DNA of 64,000 nt. Source: Frigoribacterium sp. MEB024. GTDB taxonomy: Bacteria; Actinomycetota; Actinomycetes; Actinomycetales; Microbacteriaceae. A program made the position numbers and the translations under genes. Below the pieces are notes generated by a model that had not been told where the DNA came from, did not search any database, and saw only the letters and a program-made list of their open reading frames with translations. The DNA lies in contig NZ_JXQZ01000101.1 in the NCBI RefSeq assembly GCF_000878135.1, forward strand, positions 1 through 64,000, in the 5' to 3' direction. Numbering within the stretch: position 1 is the first letter of the stretch; each line of letters starts with the position of its first letter. Shown piece after piece: positions 8,771-17,049 of the stretch.

Positions 8771-9463
8771 TCAGCCCGCGAGCCCGGCCGCCTCGCGCAC
8801 GGCGGCGTCGAGTTCGCTCGTCGGCACCGTGAGGACGCTCCCGATCACGAGGCGCATCAGGGCGGGGACGTCCACGGCGTCCCGCTCGTACAACCACTGC
8901 AGCTGCAACCCGTCCTGGACGGCGAGCACGACGCGGGCGGCCGACTCGGCCGTGTAGCCGTCGCGCAACCACCCCCGAGCCTGGGCGAGCCCGAGGTAGG
9001 CCGAGGTCGACGAGACGATGCGTTCGTAGTAGTCGGCGTAGTACTGGTGTGCGGGGTGGTCGGGTGAGGTGGCCTCGGCCGACGCCGTGATGAACAGCGA
9101 GATGACGACGGGCACGTCGACGTTGTACTCGGCGAGCGCGACGAGCTCGTCGACCCTCATGCCCCCGTCGTCGTCGAAGTGGCGTCGCAGTCGTTCGTCG
9201 CGCCGACGGAGCACGGCCATCAGCAGCTCGTCCTTCGTCGGGAAGTAGTGCATGAGCGACTGGTGAGAGACGCCGCACCGCCGCGCGATCTCGCGCAGGG
9301 TGGCGCCGTGGAACCCGACCTTGCCGAACACCGGCAGGGCCGCGTCGAGGATCGCCTCGCGCTTGGCGATGCCCTTGCGGTAGCGACCGGGTTCGCGCAC
9401 CGCACCGACCGGGGGGACGTCGGTGACGTCGGCACGGGTCGGGTCGGGCTCGGGGGCGTCCAT
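8771..9463 (-). CDS. TetR/AcrR family transcriptional regulator
   Basis: 230 residues. A typical TetR helix-turn-helix spans about residues 33-75 (REAILDAAL, TLREIARRCGVSHQSLMHYF), followed by a variable ligand-binding half. ATG 9463 is preferred to upstream starts because a -10 hexamer TAGGCT ends seven bases before it, the leaderless arrangement seen repeatedly here. It is transcribed away from an MFS transporter gene only 87 bases off, so the usual inference is local repression of that transporter and perhaps of itself. Confidence 0.88.
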   Translation of the reverse strand: MDAPEPDPTRADVTDVPPVGAVREPGRYRKGIAKREAILDAALPVFGKVGFHGATLREIARRCGVSHQSLMHYFPTKDELLMAVLRRRDERLRRHFDDDGGMRVDELVALAEYNVDVPVVISLFITASAEATSPDHPAHQYYADYYERIVSSTSAYLGLAQARGWLRDGYTAESAARVVLAVQDGLQLQWLYERDAVDVPALMRLVIGSVLTVPTSELDAAVREAAGLAG

Positions 9464-9519
9464 CGGGGTCAGCCTAGGTCGTCCCCCGAGCAGATGACGA
9501 CGCCCGGGGACGAGGCGTC

Positions 9520-9544
9520 CGCACACGGTGCGTCGGCATAGAGT
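9520..9544 (+). promoter_or_regulatory. MFS promoter with candidate TetR operator
   Basis: A perfect dyad CGCAC-ACG-GTGCG (9520-9532) lies just upstream of a -10 hexamer TAGAGT (9539-9544), six bases before the GTG start at 9551. It sits in the divergent tetR/MFS interval, where a TetR dimer site is expected. Confidence 0.45.
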
Positions 9545-9550
9545 TCAGCG

Positions 9551-10798
9551 GTGCCGTGGTCGCTGCTGAGAACGCCTGCCTTCCGGGCCCTCTGGGTCGG
9601 ACGCCTGTTCTCGTGGGTGGGCAGCGGCTTCGCGCCCCTGGCCATCGTCTTCGCGGCGATCGACCTGGGGGCCGACGCCGTCGACCTCGGGCTCGTGGTC
9701 GTCGCCCGGTCCGTGCCCAACATCGCCCTGGTGCTGGTCGGCGGGGCCCTCGCGGACCGTTTCTCGAAGCGCACCGTCGCGATCGCCTCGTCGTGGCTGT
9801 CGGCGGCGTCGCTCGTCGTCGCGGCCACCCTGATGCTGACGCAGACCGAGACGTTGCCCACCCTCGCGGCGGTGGGGGCGGTGAACGGTGCCGCGGCCGC
9901 CTTCTTCGGCCCCGCGACGAGCGCCCTGCTGCGCGAGACCGTGCCCGACGAACGCCTCCGGGACGCGACGGTGCTCAGCCGCGTCGGCATGAACGTCGGA
10001 TTGGTGATCGGAACGGCGGTGGGCGGCGCCGTGGTCGCGACCGCCGGGTCGGGCGTTGCCCTGGCCGTCGGGGCGGCCGTCTTCGTGGTCGCGGCCGTCG
10101 TGTTCGTGGGGCTGCCCCGGGACGGTGCCCGCGCCTCCGGAGGGACGTCGGTGCTCGAGGACCTCGGCAGCGGGCTGGGCTTCGTCTGGCGCACGCGCTG
10201 GCTCGTCGCCACGGCGGCGCTGGCCTTCACGTTCCAGTTCGCCTTCGCCGGCGGGGTGCAGGTGGTGGGCCCGCTCGTGGCCGACCAGTCGTTCGGACGG
10301 CTGCTCTGGGGGTTCGCGGGTGCCCTGCAGACCCTCGGCCTGATCGTCGGGGCGTACTGGGCCGGTGCCCTGCGAGGACGGCTGCGCCTCTGGGCGGCCT
10401 GCCTCGGAGCCGCGGCACTCGCCCTGCCGCTCGTCTTGCTCTCGTTCGCCTACGGCACGGATCCGGTCGTGTTCGACCCGCTGCACTGGTTCTTCTGGAT
10501 CAGCCTCGGCCTCTTCGCCGCCAGTGTGGGGCTCGAGGTCTTCACGGTGCCGCTGGACGTGGTCGTGCAACGTCAGGTCCCGGGGGCCTACCTGGGTCGC
10601 GTGTTCTCGTGCCTGACGCTGGCCTCGTTGGCCGGTGTGCCGGTCGGCGAGGTCGTCGTCGGACCGCTCACCGAACTCATCGGCACGCCGGCGACGCTCG
10701 CCGCCCTGGCCGGCCTCGTGGTCGCCGTCGCGGTGGCCGTGGCGCTCAGCTCACGGGTGCGACGGGTCGACGCCGGCCAGGAGGCGCGGGTCAGCTGA
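9551..10798 (+). CDS. Major facilitator superfamily transporter (efflux type)
   Basis: A 415-residue, strongly hydrophobic protein with about 11-12 membrane segments. LADRFSKRTV at about residue 62 is the MFS loop 2-3 motif and RVGMNVGLVIGTAVGG fits the fifth helix of drug/proton antiporters. The GTG at 9551 follows a -10 TAGAGT by six bases; GTG 9556 is out of frame. The last codons (QEARVS) are encoded by a copy of the dispersed 11-bp element, so the C-terminus seems to have been extended or capped by it. It overlaps the convergent 78-residue gene by 8 bases. Confidence 0.87.
   Translation: MPWSLLRTPAFRALWVGRLFSWVGSGFAPLAIVFAAIDLGADAVDLGLVVVARSVPNIALVLVGGALADRFSKRTVAIASSWLSAASLVVAATLMLTQTETLPTLAAVGAVNGAAAAFFGPATSALLRETVPDERLRDATVLSRVGMNVGLVIGTAVGGAVVATAGSGVALAVGAAVFVVAAVVFVGLPRDGARASGGTSVLEDLGSGLGFVWRTRWLVATAALAFTFQFAFAGGVQVVGPLVADQSFGRLLWGFAGALQTLGLIVGAYWAGALRGRLRLWAACLGAAALALPLVLLSFAYGTDPVVFDPLHWFFWISLGLFAASVGLEVFTVPLDVVVQRQVPGAYLGRVFSCLTLASLAGVPVGEVVVGPLTELIGTPATLAALAGLVVAVAVAVALSSRVRRVDAGQEARVS
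10779..10789 (+). repeat. Dispersed 11-bp element inside MFS gene 3' end
   Basis: AGGAGGCGCGG copy read in frame as Q-E-A-R just before the MFS stop codon, next to the convergent gene's stop. Confidence 0.8.
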
Positions 10799-11027
10799 AG
10801 TCGCCGCGCTCGATCGCCTCGGCGTACTTGCGGACGTCCGGGCCGGGCTCGTAGTCGATGAAGCGATCCTTGACGGCGTCGTTGATCGCCTTGAAGGACT
10901 CCTCCCACGACTCGCCCGAGTGGGCGGCGGCGGCGTCGCGGACCGCGTCGCGCAGCACGTTGTCGGCGTCGGTCAGGATCTTGTCGCGGGCTTCGTCGTT
11001 CCAGCGCACGTCGTTCAGGTCGGCCAT
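10791..11027 (-). CDS. Conserved small acidic protein (78 aa), function unknown
   Basis: Not recognised as a named family. The 78 residues are mostly helical in character and charged, with WNDEARDKILTDAD and a SWEESFKAIND segment; no membrane or signal sequence. ATG 11027 has a good ribosome-binding site (GAGGAG, six bases upstream). It is followed by nothing on its strand and lies downstream of the TUDOR-domain gene with a 49-base gap, so both could be one transcript. Coding is supported by the strong Shine-Dalgarno and normal codon use. Confidence 0.7.
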   Translation of the reverse strand: MADLNDVRWNDEARDKILTDADNVLRDAVRDAAAAHSGESWEESFKAINDAVKDRFIDYEPGPDVRKYAEAIERGDFS

Positions 11028-11076
11028 GGTGTTCTCCTCGTGGGGTGGGGCGGTGGTGGGTGGGGTGCGGCTGGTG

Positions 11077-11286
11077 CTACTTCTTCTTCGGGCTCAACGA
11101 CGAGCCCTTGTGGGCGGCCTTCGCCCCGCTCTTGTCGCTCTCGACGACGAAGTAGGGCTCGTCGTCCGAGGCCTTGAACGTCTGCCCGTCGAGCTGGAAC
11201 TCCTTCACGCGCTTCTCCACGACCGTGCCGTGGGTCTCGCCCTGGGGGGTGTTCCAGGTGACGTGGTCTCCCTTGCTGAACGACAT
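11077..11286 (-). CDS. Hypervirulence-associated TUDOR domain protein (DUF2945)
   Basis: 69 residues: FSKGDHVTWNTPQGETHGTVV is split over the beta-barrel start typical of this small SH3/TUDOR-like family, and a lysine-rich tail ends the protein. ATG 11286 is preceded by AGGAGGCGCG, an ideal ribosome-binding site with four-base spacing; this is the dispersed element acting as Shine-Dalgarno. Function is unknown; the name comes from fungal and bacterial relatives. Longer upstream frames are not supported because they lack a binding site and overlap non-coding-like sequence. Confidence 0.8.
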   Translation of the reverse strand: MSFSKGDHVTWNTPQGETHGTVVEKRVKEFQLDGQTFKASDDEPYFVVESDKSGAKAAHKGSSLSPKKK

Positions 11287-11419
11287 CGCGCCTCCTTGGT
11301 GTGTCGATCCGTCCGTCGGCGTCCGGTGCCGCGCGGTGGTGGCGTGGACGGTACCCCGCTCGCGCCGACCCACCACCCAGCGTGGCGGGGTACAGGTCGG
11401 ACGCCGCGACCCGTCGGGC

Positions 11420-11869
11420 TCAGCCGGTGAGGACGGCGAGCGCCGCGGCGAGCCGACGAGCCCTGGTCTCGGAGGTCTTCGCCGCTCCGATCGGTTCGAC
11501 CAGGGCGCGCTGCCGGCTGAAGGACAGGGACTCGTAGGAGGCGCGGGCCGCGTCGTCCGCGTCGAGTGCCTCGCGCAGGTCCGCCGGCACCTCGACGACC
11601 CGCGGCTCGGTGTCGAGGGCCAGTGTGACCTCGACGTCCTGCCCGCCGACGACGCCCGACCCCGCCCGGTGCTCGGCACTGACGGGGATCAGGAACCGCC
11701 CGCCCATGCTCGCGACCGTGCTGCGGTACGTGTATCCCCGGAGCGTGACGACCACTGCGGGCTTCTTCCCGGCCGCCAGGGAGTCGACGACCTCCGGCGG
11801 CACGACGATCCCGGTCGCGTTCGTCCGGGCCTCGGCTATCGTGGTGCGGAACGTCACGGGTTCGGTCAT
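11420..11869 (-). CDS. DUF1905 / YdeI-OmdA family protein
   Basis: 149 residues. The N-terminal ~90 residues form the DUF1905 barrel (GIVVPPEVVD, GRFLIPVSAEHRAG) and the C-terminal helices (YESLSFSRQRALVEPI and ETRARRLAAAL) match the YdeI/OmdA bacteriocin-protection repeat. Molecular function is not established. ATG 11869 follows a -10 TAGCAT by six bases, another leaderless start. A copy of the dispersed element (11536-11546) lies in frame between the two domains and encodes part of ARASYES. Confidence 0.82.
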   Translation of the reverse strand: MTEPVTFRTTIAEARTNATGIVVPPEVVDSLAAGKKPAVVVTLRGYTYRSTVASMGGRFLIPVSAEHRAGSGVVGGQDVEVTLALDTEPRVVEVPADLREALDADDAARASYESLSFSRQRALVEPIGAAKTSETRARRLAAALAVLTG

Positions 11870-11917
11870 GTCCGGATGCTAACGAGCCGCCACCGCCGGC
11901 ACCACCACCGGCGCCGC

Positions 11918-12682
11918 TCAGACCGAGAAGCCGCCGTCGGCCTTGAGCAGCTGACCCGAGATCCAGCGACCCTCGGACGACAGCAGGAAGCGCACGACCC
12001 GTCCGATGTCGGCGGGCGTGCCGAGGCGCCCGGTCGGCTGACGCTCGATGCCGCTGGCGCGGATGGCGTCGTCCATCCACCCCGTGTCGATCGGGCCGGG
12101 GTTCAGCACGTTCGACGAGACGCCCAGGTGCCCGAGCTCGCGCGCCGCCGCGACGACGAGCCGGTCGAGGGCGCCCTTGCTCGACCCGTAGGGCAGGTTG
12201 TGCACGACGTGGTCGCTCGTCAGGGCGACGATGCGGGCGCCGTCGTCGAGCCGGTCGACCGGGGGCAACTGCTCGGCGAACGCCTTGATCGCGAGCCATG
12301 CCGCCCGCACGTTGACCGCGTAGTGCGCGTCCCAGCTCTCGAGCGTCGTGTCGAGGATCGACGAGTCGACGCTGTGCGAGTGCGACAGCACGAGCGCCGT
12401 CACCGGCCCCAGGTCGTCGGCCACCGCCCCGAGGAGGCGCGCGGGGGTCCCCGGGTCCGCCAGATCCGCCGGGTACACGGCCACGCGCGCACCCGCGGCT
12501 TCGAGCTGGGCGACGAGCGTCCCCACGTCGACGGACTTCAGCCCCCAGGGCATGGCGGCGTCGTAACCGTCCCAGGTGGTCAGCGCGAGGTCCCAGCCGT
12601 CGGCGGCGAGCTCGTGGGCGATGCCGTTCGCGATCGAGTTCGTGCGGCCGGCACCGGTGAGCAGACAGATCTTCTTCGACAT
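11918..12682 (-). CDS. Short-chain dehydrogenase/reductase
   Basis: 254 residues with an SDR fold. TGAGRTNSIANGIA is an enoyl-reductase-like glycine motif at the N-terminus, the catalytic Tyr-x3-Lys is YGSSK, and PGPIDTGWMDD follows. A conserved NPGP segment and C-terminal ADGG also fit. The start at 12682 is chosen because GAAGGAGA sits six bases upstream; the ATG at 12700 lies within that region and lacks a site. Substrate unknown. The catalytic serine is less clear: SLTSDHV is the corresponding stretch. Confidence 0.82.
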   Translation of the reverse strand: MSKKICLLTGAGRTNSIANGIAHELAADGWDLALTTWDGYDAAMPWGLKSVDVGTLVAQLEAAGARVAVYPADLADPGTPARLLGAVADDLGPVTALVLSHSHSVDSSILDTTLESWDAHYAVNVRAAWLAIKAFAEQLPPVDRLDDGARIVALTSDHVVHNLPYGSSKGALDRLVVAAARELGHLGVSSNVLNPGPIDTGWMDDAIRASGIERQPTGRLGTPADIGRVVRFLLSSEGRWISGQLLKADGGFSV

Positions 12683-12750
12683 GCGGGTCTCCTTCGACAT
12701 CCGCTCAGCTTGTCAGACCGGTCGGCGCCGGCGGGGTCACGCGAGAGGAA

Positions 12751-13476
12751 TCAGCGCCCGCGGCGCGGTCGGCTGCGGCCCGTGCCGCGCTGCGGCCCTC
12801 GGCCCTTCGGCGGCGTGCGCTTCGGCTTCGCCCCGCGCGGGTCGGGAGCCGACCCCTTGCGGGCCGTGGCCTCCTGCTCGGGTTCGTCGCGCCTCCTCGA
12901 TCGCGAGCTGCGGGCCGTCCGACCCCGCACGACCCCGATGAAGTCGTCGAGGTCGTCGGTGAGCTCGCCCTCGGGCCAGACCAGCGCGATCGTGGTCGGC
13001 GGCAGGTCGGCGACGTAGCGGTAGGTCACCTCTTTGCGGGCGTGCAGCCGGGCGAGGGACTGCGGCATGACCGCGACGCCGGCCCCGGTCGCGACGACCG
13101 CGACGGCATCGGCGAGCGAGAGGGACGGGTCGAGGTCGTGCCGGTGCTCGTCGGCGAACGCGGCGGCCTCGACCTCGTCCTCGGCGCCGGCCGCGGTGAC
13201 GGCGTGGTCCTTCGGCACGACGACGACGGCCCTCTCGTCGTAGAGCCGGATGACCGACAGCCCCTCGACCTCGATCGGCAGGCGGGCCAGGGCCATGTCG
13301 ACCCGGTCGTCGCCCCGGGCGTCGTCGAGGGCGGGCACCGCGTCCGCGTCGGCGAGCGGCACGAAGGCCAGCGGGGTCTCGGGACGGCGTTCCTCCCAGA
13401 GCCTCGACCACTTGGACAGGGTGACGCCGGGCACGACCCCGATGCGGAACGGGGTGCGGGTCGGCTCGGTCGTCAT
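12751..13476 (-). CDS. LysR-type substrate-binding domain protein lacking the DNA-binding domain
   Basis: 241 residues that begin directly in the effector-binding fold: FRIGVVPGVTLSKW, then DMALARLPIE and the periplasmic-binding-like second lobe (GAGVAVMPQSLARL). The winged helix-turn-helix normally in front of this domain is absent, and the ATG at 13476 is preceded by a -10 TACCCT only six bases away, so it is not a truncated call. The last ~50 residues are a Lys/Arg/Pro/Gly-rich tail that could bind nucleic acid. It is divergent from the DUF5997 gene, with which it shares a 33-base promoter interval. Function is unknown; a ligand sensor working through a partner is one possibility. Confidence 0.8.
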   Translation of the reverse strand: MTTEPTRTPFRIGVVPGVTLSKWSRLWEERRPETPLAFVPLADADAVPALDDARGDDRVDMALARLPIEVEGLSVIRLYDERAVVVVPKDHAVTAAGAEDEVEAAAFADEHRHDLDPSLSLADAVAVVATGAGVAVMPQSLARLHARKEVTYRYVADLPPTTIALVWPEGELTDDLDDFIGVVRGRTARSSRSRRRDEPEQEATARKGSAPDPRGAKPKRTPPKGRGPQRGTGRSRPRRGR

Positions 13477-13482
13477 GGGTCG

Positions 13483-13503
13483 AGGGTATCGGCCCGGTAC
13501 CCT
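13483..13503. promoter_or_regulatory. Mirror-image divergent leaderless promoters
   Basis: The 33 bases between two divergent ATGs contain TACCCT on the right strand (13498-13503) and TACCCT on the left strand (13488-13483), each exactly six bases from its start codon. Both transcripts would begin at or next to the ATG. Confidence 0.6.
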
Positions 13504-13509
13504 GGGCAG

Positions 13510-13947
13510 ATGACCTCCGACGCGCCGTCCGGCAAGCAGCCGCAGACCCTCAAGCCCTTCACGGCCGCCAAGAAGCTCGGGGTGTACCTGCCGGCCACGC
13601 CCGCCGAGTTCCAGGCCGCCCCCGTCACGCGCGAGGCCTTCGCCGAGCTCAGCACGAACCCGCCCGAGTGGCTGTCCGAGCTGCGCCGCACCGGTCCCCA
13701 CCCGCGACCCGTCGTCGCCCAGAAGCTCGGCATCTCGACCTCCGGCCTCGCCCGGGCCGGCGTCGACGACGTCATGACCACCGACGAGATCCACGCCCTG
13801 CTCGACGAGATGCCCGACTGGCTCCGCACCGAACGCGGCATCCACGCCGACGTGCGCGAAGAAGAACTGCGCGTGAAAGAGCGCAACGCCGGCCGCGAGG
13901 TGCTCCGCAAAGAGCGCGAGGCGAAAGAAGCCGCCGAAGGGCACTGA
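13510..13947 (+). CDS. DUF5997 family protein
   Basis: 145 residues. The N-terminal segment FTAAKKLGVYLPATPAEF and the following REAFAEL-NPPEWL pattern match a small family found in Microbacteriaceae next to the LysR-like domain protein. The C-terminal third (EEELRVKERNAGREVL) is a charged helix likely to form a coiled coil. No catalytic motif is visible. It starts leaderless at ATG 13510. Together with the HTH-less LysR protein it may form a two-gene module of unknown role. Confidence 0.75.
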   Translation: MTSDAPSGKQPQTLKPFTAAKKLGVYLPATPAEFQAAPVTREAFAELSTNPPEWLSELRRTGPHPRPVVAQKLGISTSGLARAGVDDVMTTDEIHALLDEMPDWLRTERGIHADVREEELRVKERNAGREVLRKEREAKEAAEGH

Positions 13948-13974
13948 CCCCCGCCCTGCGCTACCGTCGGCGAC

Positions 13975-14883
13975 ATGTCCTTCAACGACGACGCGCGCCT
14001 CGACGGCAGCAAGGTCAAGCGACGCGGTCGCGGTCGCACGGTGGGTGTCGCCGGCGGCGGCATCGGCATCGGCATCGTCGGCCTGATCGCCGTCTTCCTC
14101 ATCAGTCAGGTCACCGGCGTCGACGTCTCGGGGTTGCTCAGCGGCGGGACGGCCGGCGGAGGCGCCCAGCCGGTCAGCGAGGGCGACCTGTCGTCCGAGT
14201 GCACCACCGGCGCGCAGGCCAACGACAGCGTGGACTGCCGCATGGTCGGCGCGGCCGACTCGCTCGACGCGTACTGGGCCGCCGAGGCCCCGGCACTCGG
14301 TGTCACCGACTACCGCACCCCCGACTTCTTCCTCTTCAGCGGCTCGACCGACACCGGCTGCGGTGGGGCGACGAGCGCCACGGGCCCGTTCTACTGCCCA
14401 CCCGACGAGGCCCTCTTCGTCGACACCGACTTCTTCGAGCAGCTCCGGTCGCAGTTCGGCGCCAGCGGCGGCCCCCTCGCGCAGATGTACGTCGTCGGCC
14501 ACGAGTGGGGCCACCACGTCCAGCAGTTGACCGGCGCCTTCGACCGCGCCGATCGCAGCGGCACGGGCCCGGGCTCCGACACCATCCGGCTCGAGGTCCA
14601 GGCCGACTGCTACGCCGGGGCCTGGGTCGGCGCGGCGTCCACCGTGCAGGACGCGAACGGCACCACGTTCCTCGAGCCCGTGACCGACCAGCAGGTCGCC
14701 GACGCGCTCGACGCGGCGGCCGCGGTGGGCGACGACCGCATCCAGTCCGCCGGCGGCGGCCAGGTCGATCCCGACACCTGGACGCACGGCTCGGCCGAGC
14801 AGCGCCAGAAGTGGTTCGAGACCGGGCGCAGCCAGGGCGCGACGGCCTGCGACACGTTCTCGGTGCCGACCGACCAGCTCTGA
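13975..14883 (+). CDS. YpfJ-type neutral zinc metallopeptidase, membrane anchored
   Basis: 302 residues. A basic N-terminus precedes one membrane helix (about residues 24-44, GVAGGGIGIGIVGLIAVFLI). The zinc-binding HEWGHH begins at His176, and the downstream RLEVQADCYAGAW supplies the third ligand (Glu). The C-terminal segment WTHGSAEQRQKWFETG is characteristic of the YpfJ/neutral zinc metallopeptidase family. The catalytic domain should face outside. ATG 13975 lies seven bases after a -10 TACCGT. Natural substrates are unknown for the family. Confidence 0.92.
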   Translation: MSFNDDARLDGSKVKRRGRGRTVGVAGGGIGIGIVGLIAVFLISQVTGVDVSGLLSGGTAGGGAQPVSEGDLSSECTTGAQANDSVDCRMVGAADSLDAYWAAEAPALGVTDYRTPDFFLFSGSTDTGCGGATSATGPFYCPPDEALFVDTDFFEQLRSQFGASGGPLAQMYVVGHEWGHHVQQLTGAFDRADRSGTGPGSDTIRLEVQADCYAGAWVGAASTVQDANGTTFLEPVTDQQVADALDAAAAVGDDRIQSAGGGQVDPDTWTHGSAEQRQKWFETGRSQGATACDTFSVPTDQL

Positions 14884-14896
14884 CGACGAGGCCGAC

Positions 14897-14907
14897 CCGC
14901 GCCTCCT
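14897..14907 (-). repeat. Dispersed 11-bp element after the metallopeptidase gene
   Basis: CCGCGCCTCCT on the + strand, 14 bases after the stop codon; single copy without a facing arm. Confidence 0.8.
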
Positions 14908-15051
14908 GACGGTCGACGCCGCCACCGCGGCACGGTGCGTCCAGGCAACTCGAAGCGCACCTTCCGGGCGACGGCGGCCCGGAGGGCGCACACTTCACTC
15001 ACCCTCGCGACGGCACAGGCGCCACCGCGACGACAGCAGTGGAGGCACGTC

Positions 15052-16059
15052 ATGGCACGACCGGGCAAGGCCATCGAGTTCGACGGGTACGGGGACGTCT
15101 CGCAGCTGCACTTCGTCGAGCAGCCGTTGCCGACACCGTCCGACGACGAGGTCGTCGTCGAGGTGATCTGCGCGGGCCTCAACCACATCGAGAACTTTAT
15201 CCGCCAGGGAGACTTCGTCGACCGGCTGCCCCTCGACTTCCCGGCCCGTGAGGGCTCGTGCTTCGCGGGCATCGTGAAGAAGCGCGGCGCCGCGGTGCGC
15301 AACTTCTCGGTCGGTGCCGAGGTGATCGGCCACGCGGTCGGGGGCGGCGCGCACGCCACCTACATCGCCGTGCCGGCGAGCGCCGTCGTGCCCAAGCCGC
15401 AGCACGTCCCGTGGGAGGTCGCCGGAGGGCTCTACCTGGCGGGAGCCACCGCGTACGACACCGTCCGCAGCCTGCACCTCGGGCCGGACGACGTCGTCGT
15501 GATCACGGCCGCGGCGGGTGGCGTGGGCCACATCGAGTGCCAGCTCGCCCTGCAGCTCGGCGCCAAGGTGATCGGCACCTGCAGCCCGGGCAACCACGAC
15601 TACCTGCGCTCGATCGGCGTCGTACCCGTCGACTACGGCGAGGGCCTGCGCGAGCGCATCGACAAGGCCGCGGGCACCGACCGCCACGTGACGGCGTTCA
15701 TCGACAACTTCGGCGGGGACAACCCGGCCCTCAGCGCCGACCTCGGCGTGCTGCCGGCGCGGTTCAGCTCGAGCGAGGACCGCCTCGAGCGCGAGATCCG
15801 CTTCATCGGCGCCGAGCGCGACGACACCGAACCCGCGATGATCCTCTCGGCCCTCGCGAAGCTCATCGCCGAGAACAAACTGCGCGTGCTCGTCTCGGGC
15901 TTCTACCCGTTCGACTACATCGCCCAGGCGTTCGAGGACCTCGCCGAGCAGCACTCGCGCGGCAAGGTCGTCGTGGGCATGCAGCCGGTCGAGACCGGTG
16001 CACGCTCGCACTGGTACCTGTCGGGCAAGGCGCGGGCGGTCGCCGAGTCGCTCGGCTGA
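15052..16059 (+). CDS. NADP-dependent oxidoreductase, quinone-reductase-like MDR
   Basis: 335 residues of the zinc-independent medium-chain family. The N-terminus KAIEFDGYGDVSQL and the AGLNHIENFIRQG stretch match quinone oxidoreductase-type enzymes, and the cofactor motif is AAAGGVGHIECQLA near residue 155. No zinc-ligand cysteines are found. ATG 15052 has GGAGG six bases upstream. The C-terminus is slightly longer than usual (HWYLSGKARAVAESLG). Substrate unknown; reduction of quinones or unsaturated carbonyls is typical. Confidence 0.85.
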   Translation: MARPGKAIEFDGYGDVSQLHFVEQPLPTPSDDEVVVEVICAGLNHIENFIRQGDFVDRLPLDFPAREGSCFAGIVKKRGAAVRNFSVGAEVIGHAVGGGAHATYIAVPASAVVPKPQHVPWEVAGGLYLAGATAYDTVRSLHLGPDDVVVITAAAGGVGHIECQLALQLGAKVIGTCSPGNHDYLRSIGVVPVDYGEGLRERIDKAAGTDRHVTAFIDNFGGDNPALSADLGVLPARFSSSEDRLEREIRFIGAERDDTEPAMILSALAKLIAENKLRVLVSGFYPFDYIAQAFEDLAEQHSRGKVVVGMQPVETGARSHWYLSGKARAVAESLG

Positions 16060-16077
16060 TCCGCACCGACAGAGCGC

Positions 16078-16088
16078 AGGAGGCGCGG
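16078..16088 (+). repeat. Dispersed 11-bp element between convergent genes
   Basis: AGGAGGCGCGG copy 19 bases after the oxidoreductase stop, between convergent genes. Confidence 0.8.
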
Positions 16089-16108
16089 GTCGGCAGACCC
16101 CACGGGCG

Positions 16109-17032
16109 TCAGCGGGGCAGCCGCAACAACGCCCCCGGAGCCCTGACCGTCGCCGCCGCCACGTCCATGGCCCCCTCGAGGGCAGCCGGCCAGTCGACCG
16201 AGCCGGGTTCGCGCCGCTCGGCGAGCAGCGAGGCCACGATCGACGCGAAGGTCGCGTCGCCCGCGCCCATCGTGTCGACGACCTCACCCTCGGCCGACGA
16301 GATGCCCCGCGTGAGGGCAGTGACGTCCGTCGCGTCCGCCGACGCTCCGAGCGCCAGGCTCGCCCCGGCCGAGCCGCGGGTCGCGAGCACTCCCCCGGTG
16401 CCCGCCGCGAGCAGCGCCTCCTGCCAGTCGTCGAGCGAGCGCCCGGCGACGAGTTCGGCGTCGTCGTCACCGATCTTCACGAGCAGGGCCGAGGCCGCGA
16501 CCCGCTCGAAGCCGACGGCGAAGTCGGCGATCTGGGCCGCCCCACCGGGCAGGAACCCCGGCCGCGGGTTCGGGTCGACCACCAGCCGCACGGGGTCGGT
16601 GCCGACCACGCGCAGCAACCGCTCGGTCAGCGGGGCGTCGTCGAACGGGTACGAGCTGACGGCGACCACGGGGGCGGCGTCGAGCACGGCGAGCTGCTCG
16701 GGCGAGAAGTCGAGACCGCGGGCGACGGCGGCGTCGGTGAAGACGTAGCTCGGCTCGCCGTCGACCCGGAGCGAGACCGCCCGGCCGGTCCCGAGGGGGT
16801 TGATCGTCGCGACGAGCTCGACGCCGTGCTCGGCGAGGAAGGCGCGGATCGACTCGCCGTCGGCGTCGTCGCCGATCGAGGCGAGCAGCGTCGTGGGGAC
16901 GCCGAGGCGGCTGAGCCCCACGGCGACGTTGAGGCCGGCCCCGCCGACGTGGTCGGTCGAGCCGTCGTCGGTGCGGAGTTCGTCGATGAGGGCGTCGCCG
17001 AGAACGGCGACCCGACCGTCGGTGGTGTCCAT
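16109..17032 (-). CDS. PfkB family carbohydrate kinase (fructokinase/ribokinase type)
   Basis: 307 residues. N-terminal VLGDALIDEL and HVGGAGLNVAVGLSRLG form the PfkB substrate-binding signature; the C-terminal signature DTMGAGDATFAS carries the catalytic Asp in GAGD. It should phosphorylate a sugar with ATP; which sugar is not visible. ATG 17032 is preferred over an upstream in-frame ATG because AAAGG precedes it. It diverges from a ROK protein across an 82-base interval containing a palindrome, suggesting shared control and a shared sugar. Confidence 0.88.
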   Translation of the reverse strand: MDTTDGRVAVLGDALIDELRTDDGSTDHVGGAGLNVAVGLSRLGVPTTLLASIGDDADGESIRAFLAEHGVELVATINPLGTGRAVSLRVDGEPSYVFTDAAVARGLDFSPEQLAVLDAAPVVAVSSYPFDDAPLTERLLRVVGTDPVRLVVDPNPRPGFLPGGAAQIADFAVGFERVAASALLVKIGDDDAELVAGRSLDDWQEALLAAGTGGVLATRGSAGASLALGASADATDVTALTRGISSAEGEVVDTMGAGDATFASIVASLLAERREPGSVDWPAALEGAMDVAAATVRAPGALLRLPR

Positions 17033-17049
17033 GGGGGTGCCTTTCGTCA

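Noticed and set aside
13477-14991. Extension of the LysR-like protein to a longer N-terminus
   Set aside because: The added residues run across the DUF5997 and metallopeptidase genes and contain no helix-turn-helix; the -10 at 13488-13483 supports the short form.
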